Shown here one piece after another: positions 1-6,215 of a stretch of DNA of 17,413 bases. A program made the translations under genes and the position numbers. The notes below the pieces were generated by a model. The model worked only from the letters and a program-made list of their open reading frames with translations. It was not told the origin of the DNA and made no database searches. Numbering within the stretch: position 1 is the stretch's first letter; each line of letters begins with the position of its first letter. The DNA comes from Bacteroidales bacterium (GTDB lineage Bacteria > Bacteroidota > Bacteroidia > Bacteroidales > UBA932): the NCBI GenBank assembly GCA_016295245.1, contig JAEDLO010000029.1:1-17413 (forward strand), given 5' to 3'.

Positions 1-126
1 CGGGGTGGCTACACGGCAACTTTTTCCCTTGCCGCAAGAACACTGGCGGCGGCGCCGGAGGTAGTTCAGAGCCAGCAGCAAGGCGGCTCCGACTAATACC
101 AGTATTAAAATATCCGCAAAACTCAT
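1..126 (-). CDS. FeoB-associated Cys-rich membrane protein, 3' end outside the window
   Basis: The 42 visible residues begin MSFADILILVLVGAALLLA, a single N-terminal membrane helix. A basic patch (LRRRR) and a cysteine cluster C-S-C-G-K-G-K-S-C follow. Small proteins of this build (one helix, then a CxCG...C motif) are commonly found just after feoB in Bacteroidetes and Firmicutes and are annotated as FeoB-associated Cys-rich membrane proteins. Their role is not firmly settled; iron or redox handling next to the FeoB channel is the usual suggestion. The gene is on the same strand as feoAB, 97 nt downstream of its stop, which supports co-transcription. No stop codon is reached before base 1, so the product is partial. 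It is too short for most gene callers but the composition and context are convincing. Confidence 0.8.
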   Translation of the reverse strand, partial: MSFADILILVLVGAALLLALNYLRRRRQCSCGKGKSCRVATP

Positions 127-223
127 AATTTATTAAACACATTTCAAACCAGGCAATCGGCCTTCTGCAATGCTCTGGGAGGGGTGGAATTGGCTGATGG
201 GGTACTTTCCGGACAGGCTCCCC

Positions 224-2563
224 CTAAAGGATCAGGGAGAATATCAGGAAGGCCAGGAGGGCGCAGATCCAGGCGACGGCGCACTGGAAGAGGACTGTTG
301 TGAGGGCGACGCGAGAGCCGAGCTCGCGGCGGATGGAGGCGATGGTTGCAACGCAAGGGGTGTAGAGCAGGCAGAAAATGAGCATCGGGATGGCCGTCAG
401 CGGGGTGAAGAAACTGCCGGCACCGAGCACCTGCAGCGTGGACACCACACTCTCTTTTGCCATAAAGCCGCTGATCAGGGCCGTAACCACACGCCAGTCG
501 TCAAGCCCCATCGGTGCGAAAATCGGCGATACCCATCCCGCCAACGTGCAGAGCATACTGCCCTCGCCCTGGACATAGTTCAAGCCGAAGTCGAAGGACT
601 GCAGCAGCCAGATGACTATCGAGGCGATGAGGATTACCGAGAAGGCGTTGCGCAGGAAGTCGCGGGTCTTGTCCCAAAGCAGATGGGCGACGTTCCCCAG
701 GTGCGGAAGCCTGTAGTTCGGCATCTCCATCACGAAGGGCGCCGTGCCTCCGCTGCGTCCGAGCAGCTTGAGAATCAGGCCCACCAAAACTCCCACAACT
801 ATAGCCGTAAGGTACATACAGGCCAGCACGAGGCCACCTTTGCCCGGGAAGAACATCGAGCTGATGAAGGCATATATCGGAATTTTCGCGGAGCAGCTGA
901 TAAAAGGCGTGAGAAGCACAGTCAGACGGCGGTCCCTGGCCGAAGGCAGGCTGCGCGTCGCCATAATCGCCGGTACCGAGCAGCCGAAGCCTATCATAAG
1001 AGGCACGACGCTGCGCCCGCTCAGGCCGATCTTGCGCAGGAAGGTGTCGGTCACGAAGGCCACGCGCGACATATAGCCGCTGTCCTCAAGCAGCGAGAGG
1101 AAGAAAAAGAGCAGCACAATGATGGGCACGAAGCTGACAACAGTGCCGACGCCGCCGAAGATGCCGTCAACGACCAGCGACTGCACGGGTGCGCTCACTC
1201 CTATGGCGTTCATCGCGCTCTGGCAGAGCGTGCTCAGCGAGTCGATCAGCGAGGCTATCAGGTCCTGAAGCGGGGCGCCGATCAGGTCTATCGACAGGTA
1301 GAGCACGGAGCAGATGATCAGCAGGAAGAGCGGCAGCGCGGTGATGCGGCCGGTGAGCAGCTTGTCTATGCGGCGTGTGCGCTCGCCCGTCTTGCTTTCG
1401 GACGGTTTGACGACCGTCTTCGCGCAGAGCTTGCTTACAAAGGAGTAGCGCATCCTCGCCATAGCGACATTGCGGTCAAACCCTAAGGAGTTCTCCATCA
1501 GGCAGATCATTCCCTCGATGGACTGCTGCTCCCCGGTGCTCAGGCCAAGACGCGCGACGATGTCCTCATCGCCCTCCACAAGGCGCGAAGCCGCAAAGCG
1601 CACCGGCAGCGAGGCCGCAATAGCCCTGCCCTCTATAAGATGCATTATGCCGTGGAGGCAGCGGTGCACGGCGCCCCCGTCTTCTTCCTTGTCGCAGAAA
1701 TCCTTAATCGCCGGCTTCTCGCAGTAGCGCGCGATGTGGAAGGCGTGCTCCATAAGCTCATCGACGCCCTCGCCCCTGGCAGCGGAAATCGGCACCACAG
1801 GCAGGCCGAGTATCTCCTCCATAGCGTTCACCCTTATCGCTCCTCCCGCGCTGCGCACCTCATCCATCATATTGAGAGCCAGCACCATAGGCACGTCCAG
1901 CTCCATCAGCTGCATCGTCAGGTAGAGATTGCGCTCGATGTTGCCGGCATCCAGGATATTGATGATACAGTGCGGCCGCTGGTCGAGGATGAAGCGCCGG
2001 GAAACCATTTCCTCGAGGGTGTAGGTAGAGAGCGAATAGATGCCCGGCAAGTCGGTCAGGCTGGTGTTTGGTGCGGATTTGATCGGGGCCTCGGCGGACT
2101 CGACGGTGATGCCAGGGTAGTTGCCGACGTGCTCCTTTTCGCCGGTCAGGCAGTTGAAAAGGGTTGTCTTGCCGCAGTTTTGGTTGCCCACAAGGGCAAA
2201 ACGCAGGCGCTCCCCCTTCGGCAGCGGATGGGCGTGCTCTTTGTCGTGGTAGCGTCCGCCTTCGCCGAAACCCGGGTGGGCAGGAGGCGCCACCGACACC
2301 AGATCTTCGCTGTCGCGCAGCACGAAGCTTTCCCGTGCCTCGGCGGGCCTGACCTCGATCCGGGAGGCATCAGCAAGCCTTAGGGTAAGGCTGTAGCCTC
2401 TGAGTTTCAGCTCCATAGGGTCACCCATAGGAGCCAGTTTCTGGAGCGTCACAACCGCTCCGGGTATCACGCCCATATCGAGGACGTGCTGTCTGAGGGC
2501 GCCTTCGCCCCCTACGCTTATAATTTCGGCCGACTGTCCCGGCTTGAGTTTATCCAGAGTCAT
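224..2563 (-). CDS. feoB: FeoA-FeoB fusion, GTP-dependent ferrous iron transporter
   Basis: This 779-residue inner-membrane protein imports Fe(II). Residues 1-73 form a FeoA (SH3-like) domain, then a linker leads to the FeoB G-domain. Its motifs are the P-loop GNQNCGKTT (126-134), the switch Thr in PGIT (150-153), DLPG (171-174), NMMD (231-234) and SAA (260-262). The membrane half, from about residue 400, carries the FeoB core motifs GFGCSVPAIMATR and ISCSAKIPIYA. Fusion of FeoA to FeoB is well known in Bacteroidetes. The P-loop has Gln where many FeoB have Pro (GNPN). The frame stays open 12 codons further to 2599, but those codons overlap the putative promoter at 2583-2613, so the ATG at 2563 is preferred. 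It is divergent from the glycosyltransferase gene at 2638 and precedes the Cys-rich partner gene. Confidence 0.96.
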   Translation of the reverse strand: MTLDKLKPGQSAEIISVGGEGALRQHVLDMGVIPGAVVTLQKLAPMGDPMELKLRGYSLTLRLADASRIEVRPAEARESFVLRDSEDLVSVAPPAHPGFGEGGRYHDKEHAHPLPKGERLRFALVGNQNCGKTTLFNCLTGEKEHVGNYPGITVESAEAPIKSAPNTSLTDLPGIYSLSTYTLEEMVSRRFILDQRPHCIINILDAGNIERNLYLTMQLMELDVPMVLALNMMDEVRSAGGAIRVNAMEEILGLPVVPISAARGEGVDELMEHAFHIARYCEKPAIKDFCDKEEDGGAVHRCLHGIMHLIEGRAIAASLPVRFAASRLVEGDEDIVARLGLSTGEQQSIEGMICLMENSLGFDRNVAMARMRYSFVSKLCAKTVVKPSESKTGERTRRIDKLLTGRITALPLFLLIICSVLYLSIDLIGAPLQDLIASLIDSLSTLCQSAMNAIGVSAPVQSLVVDGIFGGVGTVVSFVPIIVLLFFFLSLLEDSGYMSRVAFVTDTFLRKIGLSGRSVVPLMIGFGCSVPAIMATRSLPSARDRRLTVLLTPFISCSAKIPIYAFISSMFFPGKGGLVLACMYLTAIVVGVLVGLILKLLGRSGGTAPFVMEMPNYRLPHLGNVAHLLWDKTRDFLRNAFSVILIASIVIWLLQSFDFGLNYVQGEGSMLCTLAGWVSPIFAPMGLDDWRVVTALISGFMAKESVVSTLQVLGAGSFFTPLTAIPMLIFCLLYTPCVATIASIRRELGSRVALTTVLFQCAVAWICALLAFLIFSLIL

Positions 2564-2582
2564 ATTTCTGCTTTCTTCCCTG

Positions 2583-2613
2583 CAAAGTTGGCTAATCAAA
2601 ACCGTAATTACAA
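2583..2613 (-). promoter_or_regulatory. Putative promoter for feoAB
   Basis: Read on the minus strand, a -33-like TTG (2613-2611) is separated by 20 nt from CAACTTTG (2590-2583), one mismatch from the Bacteroidetes -7 consensus TAnnTTTG. Transcription would begin near 2579, giving a leader of roughly 15 nt before the ATG at 2563. This placement is the main reason for rejecting the longer reading frame to 2599. No Fur-type operator was recognised. Confidence 0.5.
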
Positions 2614-2624
2614 TAGAATTTTTC

Positions 2625-2632
2625 TAACTTTG
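2625..2632 (+). promoter_or_regulatory. -7 promoter element directly upstream of the glycosyltransferase gene
   Basis: TAACTTTG is a perfect TAnnTTTG match and ends only five nucleotides before the ATG at 2638. A convincing TTTG at the proper distance upstream is lacking. If this is the active promoter, the mRNA would be leaderless or nearly so. Confidence 0.5.
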
Positions 2633-2637
2633 CGCCT

Positions 2638-3609
2638 ATGGCGCAGTTGGAAAATCCCTTGGTAAGCATAGTCATAGTCTGTATGAACAGGCTTGACAAT
2701 CTCTATCCCTGCCTGGAAAGCATACGTAAGTGGACAGGCGTTCCATACGAAACCCTAGTCACAGCCTATCTTTTTGACCCTCAGAACCTTGAAAGAGTTC
2801 GCAAGGACTTCCCGGAGGTAAAGTTCATCCCCAGCGACGAGATCCGCGGCTTCTCGGAAAACAACAATCTCGCCCTCAGGCAGGCCCGCGGCCGCTACAT
2901 ATTCATCCTCAATGACGACACTCTGATGATTGAAGACGTGGTAGGCAGGCTCTGCGCCGATTTTGCCCTCCTGCCGGACAATGCCGCCATCCTCACGCCC
3001 CGCCTGCTCAACGAAGACGGCAGCCTCCAGCTCTGCGGCCGCCCTCCCTACCCGGCCGGGAACTATCTGCTCCAGCAGTGGCACCTCTTCAGCGAGGGCA
3101 AGGACGACACCGTCGGCAAGACGCCCGTCGTGGGCAGCATCTTCGCCACGAGCAACATCTCCGGCGCCGCCTTCCTCATCAAGGCAGACATCTTCCGGGA
3201 ACTTGGCTGGCTGGACGAGCGCTACTTCTTCACTCCCGAAGACATCGCCCTCTCCACCCTCGCCCGCAAGCGCGGCTACGGGGTCTATGTGGACAGGGAG
3301 GCTTCCATCATCCACAAGTGGCGGACCACTGCCTCTTCGATGAGCGTGGCAGTAAGGCCGGCGGCAGTGAGGGGTTCGCTGATATTCTTCAGCGAGGGCA
3401 AACCCCTGCGCTACCTGTTTCTCGCCGCGGGGGTCTGGCACGCCGAAAGCGCAAAGCGCATCAAGGCCGCCCTGCGCTATATGGTCAGCCGCGACCCTAA
3501 GGTGCTGCTGAGCCTGAGGACCTACCGCGCAATCTGCAGGGCCATCTTCACGCGCCGCAGCCCTAAGGAAATCTTTATCCGCGAATACGAAAAACTCCGC
3601 CGCAAATGA
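2638..3609 (+). CDS. GT2-family glycosyltransferase
   Basis: This 323-residue protein has the GT-A fold signature of family 2 transferases: an N-terminal LVSIVIVCMNRLDNL, a DxD-like NDD at 92-94 (metal and nucleotide-sugar binding), and FFTPED at 197-202 where the acidic pair would hold the catalytic base. The usual first acidic motif (VVDNxSxDGS) is replaced by a TAYLFDP segment around 42-48, so the nucleotide-binding site may differ from the textbook form. ENNNLALRQARG (74-85) is the conserved helix of this group. No membrane helices are evident; it is probably cytosolic or peripheral. Rhamnosyltransferase-like proteins of O-antigen or capsule pathways look similar, but donor and acceptor cannot be told. 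Its stop overlaps the next gene's start (ATGA), so the two are coupled. Confidence 0.9.
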   Translation: MAQLENPLVSIVIVCMNRLDNLYPCLESIRKWTGVPYETLVTAYLFDPQNLERVRKDFPEVKFIPSDEIRGFSENNNLALRQARGRYIFILNDDTLMIEDVVGRLCADFALLPDNAAILTPRLLNEDGSLQLCGRPPYPAGNYLLQQWHLFSEGKDDTVGKTPVVGSIFATSNISGAAFLIKADIFRELGWLDERYFFTPEDIALSTLARKRGYGVYVDREASIIHKWRTTASSMSVAVRPAAVRGSLIFFSEGKPLRYLFLAAGVWHAESAKRIKAALRYMVSRDPKVLLSLRTYRAICRAIFTRRSPKEIFIREYEKLRRK

Positions 3610-4454
3610 AGATACTCACCGTCATCGTCAGCTACAACGCCCTCCGCTGGGACCTCAGGTGCATCGAGTGCCTGCGGAGCTCGGAGGTCGCGACAGATGT
3701 CCTCGTCGTGGACAACGCCTCTTCGGACGGCAGCCCCGAGGCCATCAGGAAGCGCTTTCCCGAGGTGAGGCTGATAGAGAGTCGGGAAAACCTGGGCTTC
3801 GGAGCCGCCAACAACATAGGCCTTCGCATTGCCGTCGAAGAGGATTACGACTTCGTGTACCTGCTCAACCAGGACGCCTGGATAGAGCCGGACACGCTCA
3901 GACTGCTTCTAAACCGGGCAGGAGGGGGCTTCGACCTGCTCAGCCCCGTGCAGCGCAGCCGCAACGGAGAGCTTGACCCCAATTTCCGGCGCAAATGCTC
4001 CCGGGCACTACGCGGCAGAAAGGAAGGCTGCGCGGAGGTGAATTTCGTGATGGCCGCCCACTGGCTGCTCTCGCGCAAAGCCATCCTGAGCGTAGGTGGC
4101 TTCAGCCCCGCCTTCCGCCAGTACGGCGAGGACGACAACTACATCGACCGCCTCCACTTCCACGGCCTGCGGGCCGCAGTGGTCTGCGAGGCGTCCGCCA
4201 TCCACGACCGCGCCGAGCGGCGCTGCACCAAAGAGCAGAAGATGCGGCTCAAATGCATCTCCGTGCCCGTACAGATCAGCGACCCCGGCAACTGTCTGGC
4301 AGCATCCATCGCCCTTCAGCCGCTGAGACTGCTGGCTATGGCCGTCAAGAACGCCTCCTGCGTTCCGCTACGCTTTCTTGGGGAAATGAAAAAAGCCCTT
4401 CCGGGCCTTGTGGAATTTCGAAAAGAATCTGAAAAGAAAGGGGCCTTCCTATAG
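3606..4454 (+). CDS. GT2-family glycosyltransferase, WbbL-like
   Basis: This 282-residue protein carries the full GT2 motif set: VIVSYN near the start, VVDNASSDGS (34-43), ENLGFGAANN (61-70), the metal-site variant NQD at 88-90, and YGEDDNY (174-180) with the probable catalytic acidic residues. The LNQDAW form is typical of rhamnosyltransferase-like enzymes (WbbL group) acting in cell-surface polysaccharide or O-antigen synthesis; the actual sugar is inferred only loosely. The start ATG lies inside the stop of the preceding GT2 gene (ATGA at 3606-3609), so both are probably translated together and act in the same glycan. The 3' end converges on rimM with a 6-nt overlap, where the palindrome CTATAG supplies both stop codons. 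A terminator for the opposing transcript lies within its final codons. Confidence 0.92.
   Translation: MKILTVIVSYNALRWDLRCIECLRSSEVATDVLVVDNASSDGSPEAIRKRFPEVRLIESRENLGFGAANNIGLRIAVEEDYDFVYLLNQDAWIEPDTLRLLLNRAGGGFDLLSPVQRSRNGELDPNFRRKCSRALRGRKEGCAEVNFVMAAHWLLSRKAILSVGGFSPAFRQYGEDDNYIDRLHFHGLRAAVVCEASAIHDRAERRCTKEQKMRLKCISVPVQISDPGNCLAASIALQPLRLLAMAVKNASCVPLRFLGEMKKALPGLVEFRKESEKKGAFL
4389..4409 (-). terminator. Intrinsic terminator of rpsP-rimM
   Basis: On the minus strand a 7-bp stem (4409-4403 with 4398-4392, one G-U pair) closes a GGAA tetraloop (4402-4399), and a run of six T follows (4394-4389, partly in the stem). It sits about 40 nt past the rimM stop and entirely inside the convergent glycosyltransferase gene. 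On the plus strand there is no T tract, so it should act in one direction only. Confidence 0.75.
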
Positions 4455-4913
4455 CAGGCCGTCCGGCAGATCCAGGTCCAGCACCCTTGAGTCAGGGTCG
4501 GCGCTGAGGATGAAATCCTCGTGAAGCGGAATCATAACATCGCCCACATACAGGCAGGGATTGCCCGGGATGAACTCCATTCCGGACACCACGCCCAGCT
4601 CTTCGCCGCGGTTGAGCAGCGTCCAGCCGGTCAGGTCCTCGTCATCCTGATCCTCGGCCTCGACGTCCAGATACACTTCCCTGCCAACCATCTCCTCGGC
4701 ATCCTGGAGGTTCATCACGTCGTTGAGATGGACTACGGCCTTGGAATAACCTTTTTTCTGGATGTCAAGAATAAAGAAGGGAACCGGCAGTCCATCGAAA
4801 TTGATGAACACCGGTTCCTTAAGGTCAATTTGAGTGACATCGATGTCACGGAACGAAAAGAGCATCCCGCCATCGGTGCCATTCGATTTGAGAATCTTGG
4901 CAATCTGGAGCAT
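4449..4913 (-). CDS. rimM: Ribosome maturation factor RimM
   Basis: This 154-residue protein matches RimM, which binds r-protein S19 and helps mature the 30S head and 16S 3' domain. The N-terminal half (about 1-80) is the RimM barrel domain, with ILKSNGTDGGMLFSF standing in for the usual GxxGxxG segment. The C-terminal PRC-barrel-like half contains EEMVGREVYLD and ends in an LxLPDGLL tail that resembles the usual RimM C-terminus. It is slightly shorter than the common ~170 residues. The start overlaps the rpsP stop by one base (TAATG), giving the classical rpsP-rimM pairing; trmD and rplS, which often follow, are absent because the locus ends here against a convergent gene. RimM is divergent in Bacteroidetes, so the call rests on both sequence and linkage. 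Confidence 0.88.
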   Translation of the reverse strand: MLQIAKILKSNGTDGGMLFSFRDIDVTQIDLKEPVFINFDGLPVPFFILDIQKKGYSKAVVHLNDVMNLQDAEEMVGREVYLDVEAEDQDDEDLTGWTLLNRGEELGVVSGMEFIPGNPCLYVGDVMIPLHEDFILSADPDSRVLDLDLPDGLL

Positions 4914-5455
4914 TATGCCTCAGCAGGAGCCTCTTCTACAGCCTGCTCCTCTGATGCGGCAGCCTCTGCAGCCTCAGCGGCCTTTGCTGCTGCGAGCTCA
5001 GCGGCCTTCTTGGCGATAGCCTCTGCGCGAGCTACATTAACCTTGGTCTCCTCGGCCTTGGCAGCCTTCTTGGCCTCGATGGCGGCATTGCGGAGTCCGC
5101 TCTTCTTGGCCTCAACCTTTGCGGCGTGCTCAGCCTTCCAGTCGTTGAACTTCTTGTCAGCCTGCTCCTGGGTGAGAGCACCCTTGGCTACACCGCCGTC
5201 GAGGTGGTGGCGAAGGAGAACGCCCTGGTATGAAAGGATGCGGCGGGCAGTGAGAGTTGGCTCGGCACCTACCTTGATCCAGGCAAGAGCACGCTCCTCG
5301 TTGAGGAGGATGGTTGCAGGGTTGGTGTTAGGGTTGTAAGAGCCGATCTGCTCGATGTAACGACCGTCGCGAGGTGCGCGGGTGTCTGCCACTACAATGT
5401 GGAAGAATGCGAAATTCTTCTTTCCGTGGCGCTGTAAACGAATTTTAACAGCCAT
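4913..5455 (-). CDS. rpsP: 30S ribosomal protein bS16 with long C-terminal tail
   Basis: The first ~80 residues are the conserved bS16 core, starting MAVKIRLQRHGKKNFAFFH and containing the VVADTRAPRDGRYIEQIGSYNP block. S16 is a primary assembly protein of the 30S subunit that contacts 16S rRNA. The remaining ~95 residues form a low-complexity Ala/Lys/Glu tail, basic and helical at first, then ending in an acidic AEAAEAAASEEQAVEEAPAE stretch. Such tails occur in Bacteroidetes S16 (family usual length elsewhere 80-90), and their function is not established. The gene has its own strong promoter within the end of the upstream gene and a 5' leader with a hairpin. Its stop overlaps the rimM start by one base. 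Confidence 0.97.
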   Translation of the reverse strand: MAVKIRLQRHGKKNFAFFHIVVADTRAPRDGRYIEQIGSYNPNTNPATILLNEERALAWIKVGAEPTLTARRILSYQGVLLRHHLDGGVAKGALTQEQADKKFNDWKAEHAAKVEAKKSGLRNAAIEAKKAAKAEETKVNVARAEAIAKKAAELAAAKAAEAAEAAASEEQAVEEAPAEA

Positions 5456-5491
5456 TGTGAATCTGTTTTTAAAAATTAATAAACCTTAAGT

Positions 5492-5510
5492 CATTCCTGC
5501 TCGAGGAATG
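5492..5510 (-). promoter_or_regulatory. Hairpin at the start of the rpsP leader
   Basis: A perfect 7-bp inverted repeat, CATTCCT with AGGAATG around a 5-nt loop, lies at the very 5' end of the predicted rpsP transcript (initiation near 5512), about 37 nt before the start codon. No T run directly follows, so it is not a classical terminator. Autoregulatory leaders are known for several ribosomal protein operons; that this is one is inference. It could instead protect the mRNA 5' end. Confidence 0.45.
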
Positions 5511-5515
5511 GACGG

Positions 5516-5547
5516 CAAAGATATGAATTAATTATTTATGAAGCAAA
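5516..5547 (-). promoter_or_regulatory. Strong Bacteroidetes-type promoter of rpsP-rimM
   Basis: On the minus strand TTTG (5547-5544), a 20-nt spacer and TATCTTTG (5523-5516) match the Bacteroidetes -33/-7 consensus with no mismatch. The -33 element lies inside the last codons of the upstream DUF616 gene. Initiation near 5512 leaves a leader of about 57 nt. Confidence 0.8.
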
Positions 5548-6212
5548 TATTTGAATCCCGGATTGTTACGACAGTTCTGGCCCCGGGGCAGGAGGTAGTC
5601 CCACTGCAGGCCGGTGCGCTTGAAGCAGAGCGGGGCGGATATCTGGTCACGGCGGCAGAAATTCTTGAAGCAGTCCCACCAGGCGTCGTTGAAATCAATC
5701 ACCAGCGGCATATTGTGGGCGCGGAAAATCAGGTTGTTCTCCAGCAGGCCGTCGTGTAAGGGGATATTGTTGACCGCCAGGGTCGCCCAGATGTTGAAAA
5801 GTTTGAACCAGCCGTAATAGCCCATATCGCGGCACTTCCTAGCCTCGGCATAGGCGCAGTCGCGGGACGGATGGGAAACGCCGGCCCAGGAGCTTCCCGC
5901 CTCCCGGCAACGCCTTGCGGCGTCGTAGAGGGTGGAATCAAGGATGAGGATGTTGCCGTCTATCCACACGCTGTACTCGTATTCCGGCAACAGGATGTGG
6001 GGGTGCATCTTGGGATAACGCGAGTCCAGCTGGGCATTGCCGTAGCTGACGGGCAGCTCGCGGACCTGCCAGAGGCCGGTATCCGCCGTGAGCAGGGGCG
6101 AGCCCTTCTCGACGAAGCAGATGAAATCAAAGTCGTCCCCGTCGGGGGCATAAGGCTGATGAAGATCATCGTATCCTCCTGTAATGCAAGTGTAAATGGC
6201 AATTCGTTCCAT
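5532..6212 (-). CDS. DUF616 / TOD1-MUCI70-type glycosyltransferase-like protein
   Basis: The 226-residue product starts MERIAIYTCITGGYDDL and contains YPKMHPHILLPEYEYSVWID (66-85) followed by GNILI. These are hallmarks of the DUF616 family (Pfam TOD1/MUCI70 domain), whose plant members are linked to glycan synthesis and which is structurally GT-A-like. The WIDGN motif is the likely substrate- or metal-binding segment. No signal peptide or membrane helix is seen, so a cytosolic enzyme acting on a nucleotide sugar is a reasonable guess; substrates are unknown. The start lies 3 nt after the stop of the DUF5686 gene, so it is very probably the last gene of the suf-ispE transcript. The rpsP promoter overlaps its 3' end. 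Confidence 0.82.
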   Translation of the reverse strand: MERIAIYTCITGGYDDLHQPYAPDGDDFDFICFVEKGSPLLTADTGLWQVRELPVSYGNAQLDSRYPKMHPHILLPEYEYSVWIDGNILILDSTLYDAARRCREAGSSWAGVSHPSRDCAYAEARKCRDMGYYGWFKLFNIWATLAVNNIPLHDGLLENNLIFRAHNMPLVIDFNDAWWDCFKNFCRRDQISAPLCFKRTGLQWDYLLPRGQNCRNNPGFKYLLHK

Positions 6213-6215
6213 AGT

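Noticed and set aside
170..1486. Long plus-strand frame opposite feoB
   Set aside because: It is antisense to a well-supported FeoB; composition is Arg/His/Gln/Glu-rich without any family motif, as expected for a shadow frame in GC-rich DNA.
2564..2599. Longer FeoAB N-terminus beginning at 2599
   Set aside because: Those codons overlap the -7 box and the residues do not resemble FeoA; MTLDKLKPG at 2563 does.
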